From positions 1-41,789 of the forward strand of contig CALFWR010000033.1 in NCBI GenBank assembly GCA_937928555.1: a DNA stretch of 41,789 nucleotides, in the 5' to 3' direction. Under the pieces are notes generated by a model that worked only from the letters and a program-made list of their open reading frames with translations, made no database searches and had not been told where the DNA came from. Below, piece by piece: positions 16,317 to 25,208 of this stretch. Origin of the DNA: an uncultured Pirellulaceae bacterium (GTDB lineage: Bacteria > Planctomycetota > Planctomycetia > Pirellulales > Pirellulaceae). The translations under genes and the position numbers were made by a program. Position 1 is the stretch's first letter, and the number at the start of each line of letters is the position of its first letter.

Positions 16317-18128
16317 CTATACGTTGTCAGCGAAGGTTTGCATGTCGGCGGCGAAGCCGTCAAGGCGAGAGCTTAGTTCTGCCTGGCAGGCGGCGGGATC
16401 ACTGCTGGATTCCGGTGGCAAGTAGGTGAACATGTAGAATTTGATTTTGGGTTCGGTGCCCGATGGACGGGCGGCGACGTAGTTGCCGTCGACATCGGTT
16501 TCGAAAATGATCAAATTGCTGCTGGGGCCTGCGACGGGTTCCTGGCTGCCGTCGTGGAACTTTCGCTGGTTGTCCTGGTAGTCGATGATGGACGTGACGT
16601 TCAGGCCGCCAAGTGTTTCGGGGGGCGAAGTGCGGAACCGGTTCATCAAATCCTGCATCTTTTTCATGCCGTCTGATCCTTCCATGCGAATGTTGACCAA
16701 GCGTTCGGCGTGGAAGCCGTGTTTTTTGTAGATCGCGGCAAGGTGGTCGTGCAGCGAGATGCCTGCGGCTTTGACTTCGGCAGCCAATTGCGTCATCAGC
16801 AGGCAAGCGATGGCTCCGTCTTTGTCGCGGCAGTATTGACCGACGAGAAAGCCATGGGATTCTTCGGTGCCGTAAAGAAATTTCTCTGGCCCTTCGATGT
16901 CCATCACGCTGCAGATCCACTTGAAGCCAACAAGGTTATTGTCCAGGCAGCGGACGCCGTATTCCGCAGAGATGCGGCGCAGCAGACGTGTGGTGACCAG
17001 AGTGGTGACGATGTAACTGTCGGGAGTGAGCGTGCCGGCGGATTTGTGTTTTGACAAAATAAAGTCCGCCAGCAGGGCACAAAGTTGGTTGCCGTTGAAG
17101 GTCTTCCAAGGGCCAGTTGGGTCGAGCGTCAACGGGGCCGCAGCGCCCATCCGGTCACAGTCCGGATCCGATGCGAGGATCAGTTCGGCACCGGTTGTTT
17201 TGGCGTGGTCGATGATGGCGTCGAAGACGGCCGCGTTTTCGGGATTCGAAACGTGGCCCGGGACGTTGGGAAAGTCACCCGATGGCTCGCGGTGCGGGCC
17301 GTAAATTTCAAGGTCACCAAAGCCCACCGTTTCGAGCAGAGTTTTGACGTTGAATTCGCCGACCCCGTGCAGGGGCGAGTAGATAACTTTGAGGTCACGT
17401 GGTCCATCGAAGCTAACGTTGAGGTGCTCTTTGAGAAGTGCCGCGTCGGTTTCCTCACGCACCATGTGGACTTTGTTGTCGGCAACCGCCTGCTCAAAGT
17501 CGACTTTCGCGATCTCATCGACCTTGCCGACTTTTTCGATGACGGCTTTGTCGTGAGGCGGAATCAACTGAGCCCCGCTGGACCAGTAGACTTTCACCGC
17601 GTTGTCGCTGGGCGGGTTGTGACTGGCGGTGACCATGATTCCGCAGTCGCATTGTTTGTAGCGGATCAGGAACGATAGTTCGGGCGTGCTGCGATAGTCG
17701 TCAATGAAGTAAACTTCGAATCCGTTGGCGACCATCACACTGGCGCAAAGTTCAGCGAACTCGCGGGAGCGGTGCCGCGTGTCGTAGGCGATGGCAAGCT
17801 TCCACGGGCCGTCGGGTTTGATTTCTTTGACGTAGTCGGCAAGGCCCTGGGCGCTTTCGCCGATGGTTCTTTCGTTGATCGCGTTGCTACCGAAAGGGTA
17901 CATCATGCCGCGACGACCACCGGTGCCAAATGGGATCACGGTCCAGAACACGTCGTCAAGCTCTTTCCATTTGCCGTCTTCGACGTGCTGGGCAATCTGA
18001 TCGACGTATTGGGAGTACCGGGACTGTGTCATCCAGCACTCAAGATTTTCCAGTGCGGATGGGGTGAGATCGCCGGCATCGACGGCGGTGCGGGCTTTAT
18101 CAATAACGGATTGGGTTTCGGCTGCCAT
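16317..18128 (-). CDS. Phospho-sugar mutase (phosphoglucomutase/phosphomannomutase)
   Basis: The 603-aa protein belongs to the alpha-D-phosphohexomutase family. It shows the phosphoserine loop TASHNPPSDNAVK, the Mg-binding loop DPDCDRMG, the sugar-binding loop GTEESHGFL and the phosphate-binding loop RPSGTEPKIK. About 600 aa fits the long phospho-sugar mutases (PGM/PMM type) rather than GlmM. It interconverts hexose 1- and 6-phosphates; glucose versus mannose preference cannot be read from sequence. The ATG at 18128 starts the conserved MAAETQSVID; the frame extends 125 codons upstream into the neighbouring gene and is not used. It is divergent from glmM. Confidence 0.92.
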   Translation of the reverse strand: MAAETQSVIDKARTAVDAGDLTPSALENLECWMTQSRYSQYVDQIAQHVEDGKWKELDDVFWTVIPFGTGGRRGMMYPFGSNAINERTIGESAQGLADYVKEIKPDGPWKLAIAYDTRHRSREFAELCASVMVANGFEVYFIDDYRSTPELSFLIRYKQCDCGIMVTASHNPPSDNAVKVYWSSGAQLIPPHDKAVIEKVGKVDEIAKVDFEQAVADNKVHMVREETDAALLKEHLNVSFDGPRDLKVIYSPLHGVGEFNVKTLLETVGFGDLEIYGPHREPSGDFPNVPGHVSNPENAAVFDAIIDHAKTTGAELILASDPDCDRMGAAAPLTLDPTGPWKTFNGNQLCALLADFILSKHKSAGTLTPDSYIVTTLVTTRLLRRISAEYGVRCLDNNLVGFKWICSVMDIEGPEKFLYGTEESHGFLVGQYCRDKDGAIACLLMTQLAAEVKAAGISLHDHLAAIYKKHGFHAERLVNIRMEGSDGMKKMQDLMNRFRTSPPETLGGLNVTSIIDYQDNQRKFHDGSQEPVAGPSSNLIIFETDVDGNYVAARPSGTEPKIKFYMFTYLPPESSSDPAACQAELSSRLDGFAADMQTFADNV

Positions 18129-18242
18129 TTTGGATTCGCAAATCGGTAAACAACGAATGATGGGTCGTGATTCTAGCCAACAGTTGGATTGGCGGGTACA
18201 ACGTGGCGAACGATAGTCCGCGAAAATTAATGACTTCTTCAA

Positions 18243-19589
18243 ATGAGCGAACCCATAATCAGTGTCTCCGGTCTGCGAGGCATCATTGGCGAAAGCCTGG
18301 ACCCGGTTCTGGCGATCAAATTTACCACCGCGTTTGCCCAGGGTTTGGACACAGAAGGGCCGATTGTGGTGACTCGGGACGGCCGAACCACCGGAACGAT
18401 GCTGGCTCAGGCGATCTGCAGTGGCCTGTCGGCGATTGGACGCGATGTCATTTACGGCAACGTGGCGGCAACACCTACGACTGGAATTTTGGTGCGAAAG
18501 CACAAGGCGGCCGGTGGAATTCAGATTTCAGCCAGCCACAACCCGGCCCCCTACAACGGGATCAAGCTCTTCAGTGGCAGTGGCCGCGTGATTGATGCGG
18601 CGGCAGGGCAGAAGGTCATCGACGCGTATCGGGCGCACCAGTTCAAGCTTGTTCCGCATGACCGAATCGGGAAAATTGCGCCGTTGGAAGATACGACTTC
18701 CGAGCACCTGGATGCGGTGACGGCAACTGTCGACGTTGAAAAGATTCGTGACAAAAAGTTCAAAGTCGTGCTCGACAGCCATCATGGCGCAGGCTCGGTG
18801 CTGGGGCAAAAACTGCTGGAGCATCTGGGCTGCGAGTTGAAGTGCCTTGGTGCGACGCCGGATGGACTTTTCGAACACCCCCCCGAGCCAACCGAAGCCA
18901 ACTTGCAGGACACGACAAGGCAGGCGACCGCGTTTGGAGCCGATGTGGTCTTCTGCCAGGATCCCGACGCGGACCGCTTGGCTTTGATTGATGCCAGCGG
19001 CAAGTACGTTGGCGAAGAGTACACCCTAGCGATCACACTGAACCATGCTTTGACGACACGAAAAGGAAACGTTGTGATCAATTGCTCGTCCAGTCGCATG
19101 TCGGCGGACATCTGCAAAAACCATGGCTGTGAGTTACACATGAGTGCCGTCGGCGAAGCAAACGTGACAGGCAAAATGATCGAACTCGATGCCGTCTACG
19201 GTGGGGAAGGTAACGGCGGTCCGATCGACCCCAAAGTTGGCTACGTCAGAGACAGCTTTGTGGCAATGGCCCAGGTGCTTGACGCGATGGCCGCAGCGGA
19301 CAAATCCATTGCCCAGTTAGCCGCAGAGATCCCCTCGTACGACATTCACAAAACAAAGATTGCGATCGACCGCGACAAAGTTCCAAAGCTGTACGCAGCC
19401 CTCGCGGCCGAGTTCAATGATGCTCAGTCGAGCGACATGGATGGGTTGCGATTGGACTGGTCGGACAAGTGGATCCTGGTCCGGCCCAGCAACACCGAGC
19501 CGATTGTGCGTGCGATTGCGGAGGCAAGTTCGATGGCAGCGGCTCAGGCGTTGTGCGTCAGGGCCGCCGAGATTGCGGCCACCATTTAG
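18243..19589 (+). CDS. glmM: Phosphoglucosamine mutase (GlmM-type phosphohexomutase)
   Basis: The 448-aa protein has the N-terminal SGLRGIIGES, the catalytic serine loop QISASHNPAPYNGIK, the metal site DPDADRLAL, the sugar-binding loop GGEGNGG and the phosphate loop RPSNTEPIVR. Length and the SNTEP loop fit GlmM, which turns glucosamine-6-phosphate into glucosamine-1-phosphate for UDP-GlcNAc. That precursor serves both peptidoglycan and lipid A; lpxB lies 3 kb away. A phosphomannomutase activity cannot be excluded. It starts 114 bp from the divergent mutase at 18128, so both promoters share that short gap. Confidence 0.87.
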   Translation: MSEPIISVSGLRGIIGESLDPVLAIKFTTAFAQGLDTEGPIVVTRDGRTTGTMLAQAICSGLSAIGRDVIYGNVAATPTTGILVRKHKAAGGIQISASHNPAPYNGIKLFSGSGRVIDAAAGQKVIDAYRAHQFKLVPHDRIGKIAPLEDTTSEHLDAVTATVDVEKIRDKKFKVVLDSHHGAGSVLGQKLLEHLGCELKCLGATPDGLFEHPPEPTEANLQDTTRQATAFGADVVFCQDPDADRLALIDASGKYVGEEYTLAITLNHALTTRKGNVVINCSSSRMSADICKNHGCELHMSAVGEANVTGKMIELDAVYGGEGNGGPIDPKVGYVRDSFVAMAQVLDAMAAADKSIAQLAAEIPSYDIHKTKIAIDRDKVPKLYAALAAEFNDAQSSDMDGLRLDWSDKWILVRPSNTEPIVRAIAEASSMAAAQALCVRAAEIAATI

Positions 19590-19686
19590 GAAACGTTTTT
19601 CGTTGTTGGCGGCTGACGGCCAGGACGACGGCTGCCGTCTGTTGACGCAATCGCCATGGCGAACACCAGCAGGTTGACTTTTTGCA

Positions 19687-20472
19687 ATGATTTTTTCGCG
19701 ACTCACCGACAAACTGGTTCTCAATGCGAACCGGCATCCCATCGACCCTGAGCATCGCGTGGTCAACAAGGTCGCTGCGGGCAAAGAAACTCTGGAAGTC
19801 TTTGAATGCTTCCGCAAAAACATGGGGGCTGACAATGGCTGCGAAAATGGCATCGTCGCGTTAAAGTTTCCGGGCACCGGAGGTAGAGCCGAGCGTGCGG
19901 GGCCGCATCCGGCGGAGCTTTTGACGCACCGTTCAAGCGTCGTTTACTCGGTCAATCCCTGTGGCTATGGGAGAAGCACCGGCCGCGCGACCTTGCACAC
20001 CACGGGGCTTCAGTGCGAATCGGTGTTCGAGTTTGTGCGAGAAAGGCATCCGGGTTGGGGCGTGCTGCTGGTCGGCAACAGTTTGGGCTGCGTGTCGGCG
20101 TTGTATCTCGGGGCGCGTCGGGAAGTGGCGGGGCTTTATCTGCGGAACCCCCCGCCGGTGGCTCAGATGATTCGCCAGTGGAAGCGCTACAACTGGTGGA
20201 ACTTTGGCATGGCAAAGTACATCGCGGACTTGATACCCGATGAACTGGATTGCGTCGCCAATGCCCGAAAGTGTACTGCGCCGTTATTTGTGACTCAGTC
20301 CGATTCCGACACCGTGGTACCGGTCGCGTTTCAGAATCAGATTATCGAAGCCTATGCGGGCGAAAAAGAGACGTTTGCGATTCCCAATGCGGACCACGAA
20401 ACGCTGGTGCCGGAAAGCTTGCAGGCAGAATTTATCGACCAAGCTACAGGTTTTTTGGCGAGGCTGGCTTAG
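19687..20472 (+). CDS. Alpha/beta hydrolase
   Basis: The 261-aa protein has the nucleophile elbow GNSLG with upstream strand WGVLLVG (Ser at about 149), an acid-loop candidate SDSDTVVP and the catalytic His candidate in NADHETLVP. The order Ser-Asp-His and the overall length fit a serine hydrolase of the alpha/beta fold. It has no signal peptide, so it is probably cytoplasmic. The substrate is unknown. It follows glmM by 97 bp on the same strand and may be co-transcribed. The stop codon lies in a 5-bp tandem repeat that begins in the last codons. Confidence 0.8.
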   Translation: MIFSRLTDKLVLNANRHPIDPEHRVVNKVAAGKETLEVFECFRKNMGADNGCENGIVALKFPGTGGRAERAGPHPAELLTHRSSVVYSVNPCGYGRSTGRATLHTTGLQCESVFEFVRERHPGWGVLLVGNSLGCVSALYLGARREVAGLYLRNPPPVAQMIRQWKRYNWWNFGMAKYIADLIPDELDCVANARKCTAPLFVTQSDSDTVVPVAFQNQIIEAYAGEKETFAIPNADHETLVPESLQAEFIDQATGFLARLA

Positions 20473-20520
20473 CTTGGCTTGGCTTAGCTTGGCTTAGCTT
20501 AGCTTAGCTTGGCTTGGATT
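20466..20520 (+). repeat. Pentanucleotide tandem repeat (GGCTT/AGCTT), about 11 units
   Basis: Units GGCTT and AGCTT alternate irregularly. The array starts in the last two codons of the hydrolase gene and supplies its TAG stop. Changes in copy number would alter only sequence after the stop unless the first AGCTT were lost. Confidence 0.9.
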
Positions 20521-20630
20521 GGCCGATTGTCGAAGCCGACAGCAAGTTTCAAATCGTGGCGAACCTGCTACGTCGCTCGACTCTCCAAGCCGAGCTTTTA
20601 CGGTTCGCAGAGGCGTGCTACTTAATTAAG

Positions 20631-20836
20631 CCCGGATGATTCACGACGACGGGCGTTGATTCTACGTCTGGCCAACGGGACAAGGGAAAAGCTGAATTTC
20701 AACAAGAAAAGTAAATCATCCGGTACATGAAAACCACAGCGATCATTTCATCGCATCCGAGTCGCGGATCACTGTCGGAACCTGTCGGAACCTGTCGGAA
20801 CTGACTCTGACGCCCACGCCTCGTGAATCATCCGGG
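20631..20836 (-). repeat. Family-1 inverted-repeat element with an internal expansion
   Basis: This copy is in reverse orientation and 206 bp long. The extra ~20 bp come from a tandem triplication of TGTCGGAACC near 20776-20805, present once in the copy at 35510. The flanks differ (TTAAG left, GTCAG right), so no target duplication is visible. This suggests an older insertion or recombination between copies. Confidence 0.9.
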
Positions 20837-20935
20837 GTCAGTCTTCAGTTCGCCGACTCACAGAACAAAGAAGTAAAGATATATCGCCAGACGCGGCTTT
20901 TGCTACACTCAAATTTTGGATTTAGGACCCGGCTG

Positions 20936-21820
20936 ATGAACAAAGGCAAACAATACTACGGCTCTTTCTTTTGGGTCGCGACCATTTCCTTCATCGTGCC
21001 ACTATTCGTTGCATGGAAAGCCTTCGACGCTCGCCCGACGACAAAACCGACGCCGACTCTCGACGTCAGTGGTGTCGATCATGGCGTCTGGGACTACTTG
21101 CTCAAGTCCTACGTTGCCGGCGGGCTGGTCGACTATGAGGGCATGAAAAAGGACTACCTGTTCCACGAGTACGTGCGCCAGCTGGGCAGCTGTAATCCCG
21201 ATGCACTTTCTACCAATGACGAAAAACTGGCTCTGGCCTGTAACGCCTACAATGCTTTCGTAATCAACGGCGTTATTTCACACAAAATCTCTGATTCGGT
21301 TATCAACTTCGAGCAGGGCGAAACAGGATTCTTCGATTTGCCCGAACATATTCTCGCCGGCAAAACCATCAGCTTGAACCAGTTTGAACACAAAGTAATC
21401 CGCCCATCGTTCCGCGATCCACGAATCCACGTGGCCCTTGTCTGCGCTGCCAAAAGCTGCCCCGCAATCCGCGCCGAAGCCTACACCGGTTCGTCGGTCA
21501 ACGAACAACTCTACGACCAAAGCCGACAATTCGCCAATAACTTAACGTACGTTGCATTTGACGCGCAAACAGGAAAGCTGATGCTCAGCCCGATCCTTGA
21601 CTGGTACGGCGAAGACTGGAACGAAAAGTATCCCGGCGGTTACCTAGAGTGGATTCAGGGCCTTGTCCAGGACCAAAATCTCGCGACCAAAGTCGCAGCC
21701 GCCGCCGCAGGCAGACTCGAGACTGGCTTTTTTGAGTACGACTGGAGCCTCAACTCCCAGTCCCGTAAAAGCTCCGGCGGTGTCAAAAGCGGATTCGGCT
21801 CGGGAACAATCGCCGAGTAA
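20936..21820 (+). CDS. DUF547 domain protein, membrane-anchored
   Basis: The 294-aa protein begins with an N-terminal hydrophobic segment (about residues 9-28), either a signal anchor or uncleaved signal. A DUF547 domain follows, with the typical strings NAYNAFVI(N), IHVALVCAAKSCPAIR and PILDWYGEDW. DUF547 proteins resemble cysteine-protease/transglutaminase folds; the Cys in AKSCP is the conserved one. The function is unknown. I chose the ATG at 20936 because it puts the hydrophobic segment at the N-terminus; a start at 20900 is also open. It stands alone between two repeat-filled gaps. Confidence 0.85.
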   Translation: MNKGKQYYGSFFWVATISFIVPLFVAWKAFDARPTTKPTPTLDVSGVDHGVWDYLLKSYVAGGLVDYEGMKKDYLFHEYVRQLGSCNPDALSTNDEKLALACNAYNAFVINGVISHKISDSVINFEQGETGFFDLPEHILAGKTISLNQFEHKVIRPSFRDPRIHVALVCAAKSCPAIRAEAYTGSSVNEQLYDQSRQFANNLTYVAFDAQTGKLMLSPILDWYGEDWNEKYPGGYLEWIQGLVQDQNLATKVAAAAAGRLETGFFEYDWSLNSQSRKSSGGVKSGFGSGTIAE

Positions 21821-21939
21821 AGCCAACGGGCAAAGTCAGTGTTACGATACCCTGACCGCGCGGTGTTGTTCCGCCGGTAAGTGTGTCGCCCGGCAATAAA
21901 CACGGCACCAGGCGTGGGGCAAAAACTGTCGAACTTGAC

Positions 21940-22126
21940 CCCGGATTATTCACGAGGCGTGGGCGTTAGAATCAGTTGAGACAGTGATCCGCGACTCTGA
22001 TGCGATGAAACGATCGCTGTGGTTTTCATCTACCGGATAATTCACCTTTCTTGATGAAATCCAGCTTTACCATTGCTCCCGTTGGACAGACGTAGAATCA
22101 ACGCCCGTCGTCGTGAATAATCCGGG
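21940..22126 (+). repeat. Family-1 inverted-repeat element, complete copy
   Basis: A 187-bp copy with both terminal repeats intact is flanked by a perfect TTGAC duplication (21935-21939 and 22127-22131). Confidence 0.95.
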
Positions 22127-22131
22127 TTGAC

Positions 22132-22148
22132 GGCACACGGAGTGTGCC
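22132..22148 (+). repeat. Short palindromic repeat (GGCACAC type)
   Basis: GGCACAC-GGA-GTGTGCC is a perfect 7-bp stem with a 3-nt loop. A near-copy in the inverse sense lies at 30639-30655 (GGCACAC-TCC-GCGTGCC). Both are intergenic; this one sits directly beside a family-1 element. Confidence 0.5.
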
Positions 22149-22277
22149 TACTACTATTTTGCAAACTCACGTTTGGGAAATCGCGCCGGGGCGTCATAAT
22201 CGCAACCCCCAAGCACCGCCACGCAACCGGTCAAGCTGGTGAACCGGGCATTTCAAGGATGAAAGAACGAACTCGTT

Positions 22278-23486
22278 ATGCGCATTTTCTTCTCAGTCGG
22301 TGAACCCAGCGGCGACCTTCACGGATCGAACCTGATCCGCCACCTCAAGTCCGCCGATCCGACCATCGAATTGGTGGGCTTTGGCGGACCCAAAATGAAA
22401 GCCGCGGGCTGCGAGCTGATCTATGACCTCACCCAAATGGCGGTGATGTTCCTGAGTAAAGTCATCGCCAACCTCCGGTTCTTCTTTGGCTTGCTCGATC
22501 AGGCCGACGAATACTTTGCCAACAATGAGATCGACGCCGTGGTGCTGATCGACTACCCGGGCTTCAACATGCGACTGGCGCAAAAAGCCAAAGAACGCGG
22601 CATCCCGGTCTACTACTATGGCGTACCGCAAATGTGGGCATGGGCTCCCTGGCGGGTGCGCAAAATCCGCAAGCACGTCGACCACGTACTCTGCAAGTTG
22701 CCTTTTGAGAAACAATGGTTTGAAAAGCGAAACTGCAAGGCAACCTACGTCGGCCATCCGTACTTCGACGAAATGGAAACCCGCACACTGGACGAAGAGT
22801 TCCTTCAAACCGCTACCGACGAACTGGAGCTTGACAACAAAAAGTTGATCCTGCTGCTTCCCGGCTCGCGTGATCAGGAAGTTGAAAACAATTTGCCGAT
22901 TCTGATCAAAGCCGCCGATCGCATCGCGGCAGCCAAGCCAGAATCCGCTTTTGCCATCGCCTGCTACAAAGACAAGCACTTGCCGATGGCGACCGCGATG
23001 CGCGCCCGAAGCAAAACCGACATTCCAATCTACTCGCAGCGCACCCAGGAGCTAATGTCCCTGTCCACCGCTTGCATGGCTTGCAGCGGATCGGTATCGC
23101 TGGAACTGCTGCACCAGCGCAAACCGACATCGATCGTCTACAAAGTCAAATGGCCCTACATGCTGATCCAGTCAGTGGTCCTGCGAACGCAATACATCAC
23201 CCTGACCAACCTGATGGCCGCCGACGACATCCGCAAAACAACATGGCGTCCCTGTGATCCTGCCGTCGATGACGTCGTGATGCCCGAGTACATGACCACC
23301 GGATCTCCCGACCAAAAAATGGCCGCCGACGTCATCAACTGGCTATCGAATCCGACCCAGTACGCCGCCAACGTCGCCAAACTCGACGCCCTGGCCACCG
23401 AGTACGCCAAACCCGGTGCCACCCGCCGCGCTGCGGACTACCTGCTGTCGAACATGAAAGTCACATCAGCCGCCAAAGCAGCTTGA
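22278..23486 (+). CDS. lpxB: Lipid-A-disaccharide synthase
   Basis: The 402-aa protein begins IFFSVGEPSGDLHGSNLI and contains DYPGFNMRLA, YYGVPQMWAW, TYVGHPYFDE, LLPGSRDQEV and CSGSVSLELL, all hallmarks of LpxB. The enzyme joins UDP-2,3-diacylglucosamine and lipid X to form the lipid A disaccharide at the inner face of the cytoplasmic membrane. Its presence shows that this planctomycete carries at least part of a Gram-negative lipid A pathway. It forms a single-gene unit on this strand, separated from its upstream neighbour by a repeat. Confidence 0.95.
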   Translation: MRIFFSVGEPSGDLHGSNLIRHLKSADPTIELVGFGGPKMKAAGCELIYDLTQMAVMFLSKVIANLRFFFGLLDQADEYFANNEIDAVVLIDYPGFNMRLAQKAKERGIPVYYYGVPQMWAWAPWRVRKIRKHVDHVLCKLPFEKQWFEKRNCKATYVGHPYFDEMETRTLDEEFLQTATDELELDNKKLILLLPGSRDQEVENNLPILIKAADRIAAAKPESAFAIACYKDKHLPMATAMRARSKTDIPIYSQRTQELMSLSTACMACSGSVSLELLHQRKPTSIVYKVKWPYMLIQSVVLRTQYITLTNLMAADDIRKTTWRPCDPAVDDVVMPEYMTTGSPDQKMAADVINWLSNPTQYAANVAKLDALATEYAKPGATRRAADYLLSNMKVTSAAKAA

Positions 23487-23563
23487 GTCGACAGCGGTAA
23501 TCTTTGCAGACGCGACAACGGACAACGACATATCGGTGCTGAATTCACTGAAGCCGCCAATGG

Positions 23564-25156
23564 CTACTTTTTGGCGTCTTCTATTTCCCACGAATCGGTC
23601 CGAAACGGAGCCATCGGCAAGCCAGCCGAATTGACCACGTTACCGCTAGGGTTTTCCGCCCAGTTGTAACGCACCGCAACCGGATCCTCGACGTGCTCAC
23701 TGGAAACGAAGAGCTTGCGTTTCTTTTTGTTGAAGAACGCTTTGCCAGGGTGGAACACCCGGTCCTCACCGGCCACCGCGAACCCCGACATTTCCTTGCT
23801 TCCATCGCTCGTCTTGAGCCCTTCACCTGAATGCCTGACGAACATCGAACACCGCCCGCCTCTTTTCTCGGTCGCCAGAGAGTACTGAAAAAAGGAAACC
23901 AGTGGTCCGGAATAAACAATGTCTTTCTTGTACGTTGTTCCCAACGCCCACAACGCCAACCGCTGCCCAACAGCCTGCTTGTTCTTTGGATGAATATCGT
24001 CTGCCATCCCAATGTCGGTTGTGACCACGATTCCGGTATTCTTCAGCGACAGCGACTTGAGTTGGGACTCGCGCACCATAACCCAGCCAGTGTCTTGAAC
24101 CAACTGGTCGGTGGGCTTGCGAAAATTCGGTAACTGAACCGTGATAAAGGGAAAATCACCAACGCCCCAGCGACCTCTCCAATCCTTGATCATCGTCGCA
24201 AGCTGCAACGCATAGAGCTTTCCCGCCCGGATGGTTTTGGAATTCCGCTCGCCCTGATACCAGATCGCGCCGCGGATGCCATAGGGAATCACAGGATGAA
24301 TCATGCCGTTGAACAGATTCGATGGCCGGTTCTGATCAACCATCGGATCCTTGCGTAGTCGCGGCTTGCGTCCGGGTTTTTTACCGCTAGCTTTCTTTTC
24401 TTTCCATTGTTCAAGCGCCGTTTCAAACGCGGCTTTCGCTTTTTCCGCATCGTAGCTCTGAGCCCGTTTGTCAAAGTCCGCCATCATCGGGGCAAGCGCT
24501 TTATCGCCCCGCTGCACATCGGCGCTGGTCCATGCTGCAATGTCGGTTCCTCCCCAGGAGCTGTTGATCAAACCGACCGGCACACCCAATTCCGCTTGAA
24601 GTTTACGACCAAAGAACCACGCCGTAGCCGAGAATTTGCCAACTGTTTCCGGCGATGCCACGACCCATTGGCCTTCACAGTCCCGCTGCACATCGGCAGA
24701 AGATCGCTTCTTCACCGTCATCATTCGGATCGACGGGATATCTGCCAGCGTTTTTTCTTTTTCGAAATCCTGGGCACGCTCAACCGTCATCGCCATGTTC
24801 GACTGCCCCGAACAAAGCCAAACTTCACCGACCCACACATCGGAAAAGGAAACTTTCCCTTGACCTTCGACCACAAGCTCATACGGTCCCCCGGCGTCAA
24901 GTGAATCCAGCATGCAGTTCCACTGTCCGTCTTCACCGGCCTGACCCCGGACCGTTTTGCCTGCCAGAGACACTGAAACTTCCTGCCCCGCAGCAGCCCA
25001 GCCCCAAACCGGTATCGGCTGGTCACGCTGCAAAACCATGTTGTCACCAAACACGCCTGCGACCTTCAGTTCCGCGTCCTGCCCGTGAGCCAAGGCTCCA
25101 AACAGAACCCAAACCGCGACAACTTCAAAAGTGAACAGTCGAAAAAACCTGGACAT
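23564..25156 (-). CDS. Sialate O-acetylesterase-like SGNH hydrolase
   Basis: The 530-aa exported protein has a signal peptide (MSRFFRLFTFEVVAVWVL to about residue 25). A sialate O-acetylesterase (SASA) type SGNH domain follows. The Ser block reads CSGQSNM, a second block IWYQGERNS, and the Asp-His block DDIHP. The likely reaction is removal of O-acetyl groups from a sugar, not necessarily sialic acid. I chose the ATG at 25156 because a GGAG lies 6 nt upstream; the ATG two codons earlier would overlap that GGAG. It follows holA by 52 bp on the same strand and may be co-transcribed, without a functional link that I can see. Confidence 0.88.
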   Translation of the reverse strand: MSRFFRLFTFEVVAVWVLFGALAHGQDAELKVAGVFGDNMVLQRDQPIPVWGWAAAGQEVSVSLAGKTVRGQAGEDGQWNCMLDSLDAGGPYELVVEGQGKVSFSDVWVGEVWLCSGQSNMAMTVERAQDFEKEKTLADIPSIRMMTVKKRSSADVQRDCEGQWVVASPETVGKFSATAWFFGRKLQAELGVPVGLINSSWGGTDIAAWTSADVQRGDKALAPMMADFDKRAQSYDAEKAKAAFETALEQWKEKKASGKKPGRKPRLRKDPMVDQNRPSNLFNGMIHPVIPYGIRGAIWYQGERNSKTIRAGKLYALQLATMIKDWRGRWGVGDFPFITVQLPNFRKPTDQLVQDTGWVMVRESQLKSLSLKNTGIVVTTDIGMADDIHPKNKQAVGQRLALWALGTTYKKDIVYSGPLVSFFQYSLATEKRGGRCSMFVRHSGEGLKTSDGSKEMSGFAVAGEDRVFHPGKAFFNKKKRKLFVSSEHVEDPVAVRYNWAENPSGNVVNSAGLPMAPFRTDSWEIEDAKK

Positions 25157-25208
25157 CAACATCTCCGTAACAACAAACAAAGTCAAACCGCAAAACATTT
25201 GTATTGTA

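Noticed and set aside
16317..18503. A 728-aa phosphohexomutase
   Set aside because: The first 125 residues would run across the divergent promoter region and into glmM. The conserved N-terminus begins at 18128.
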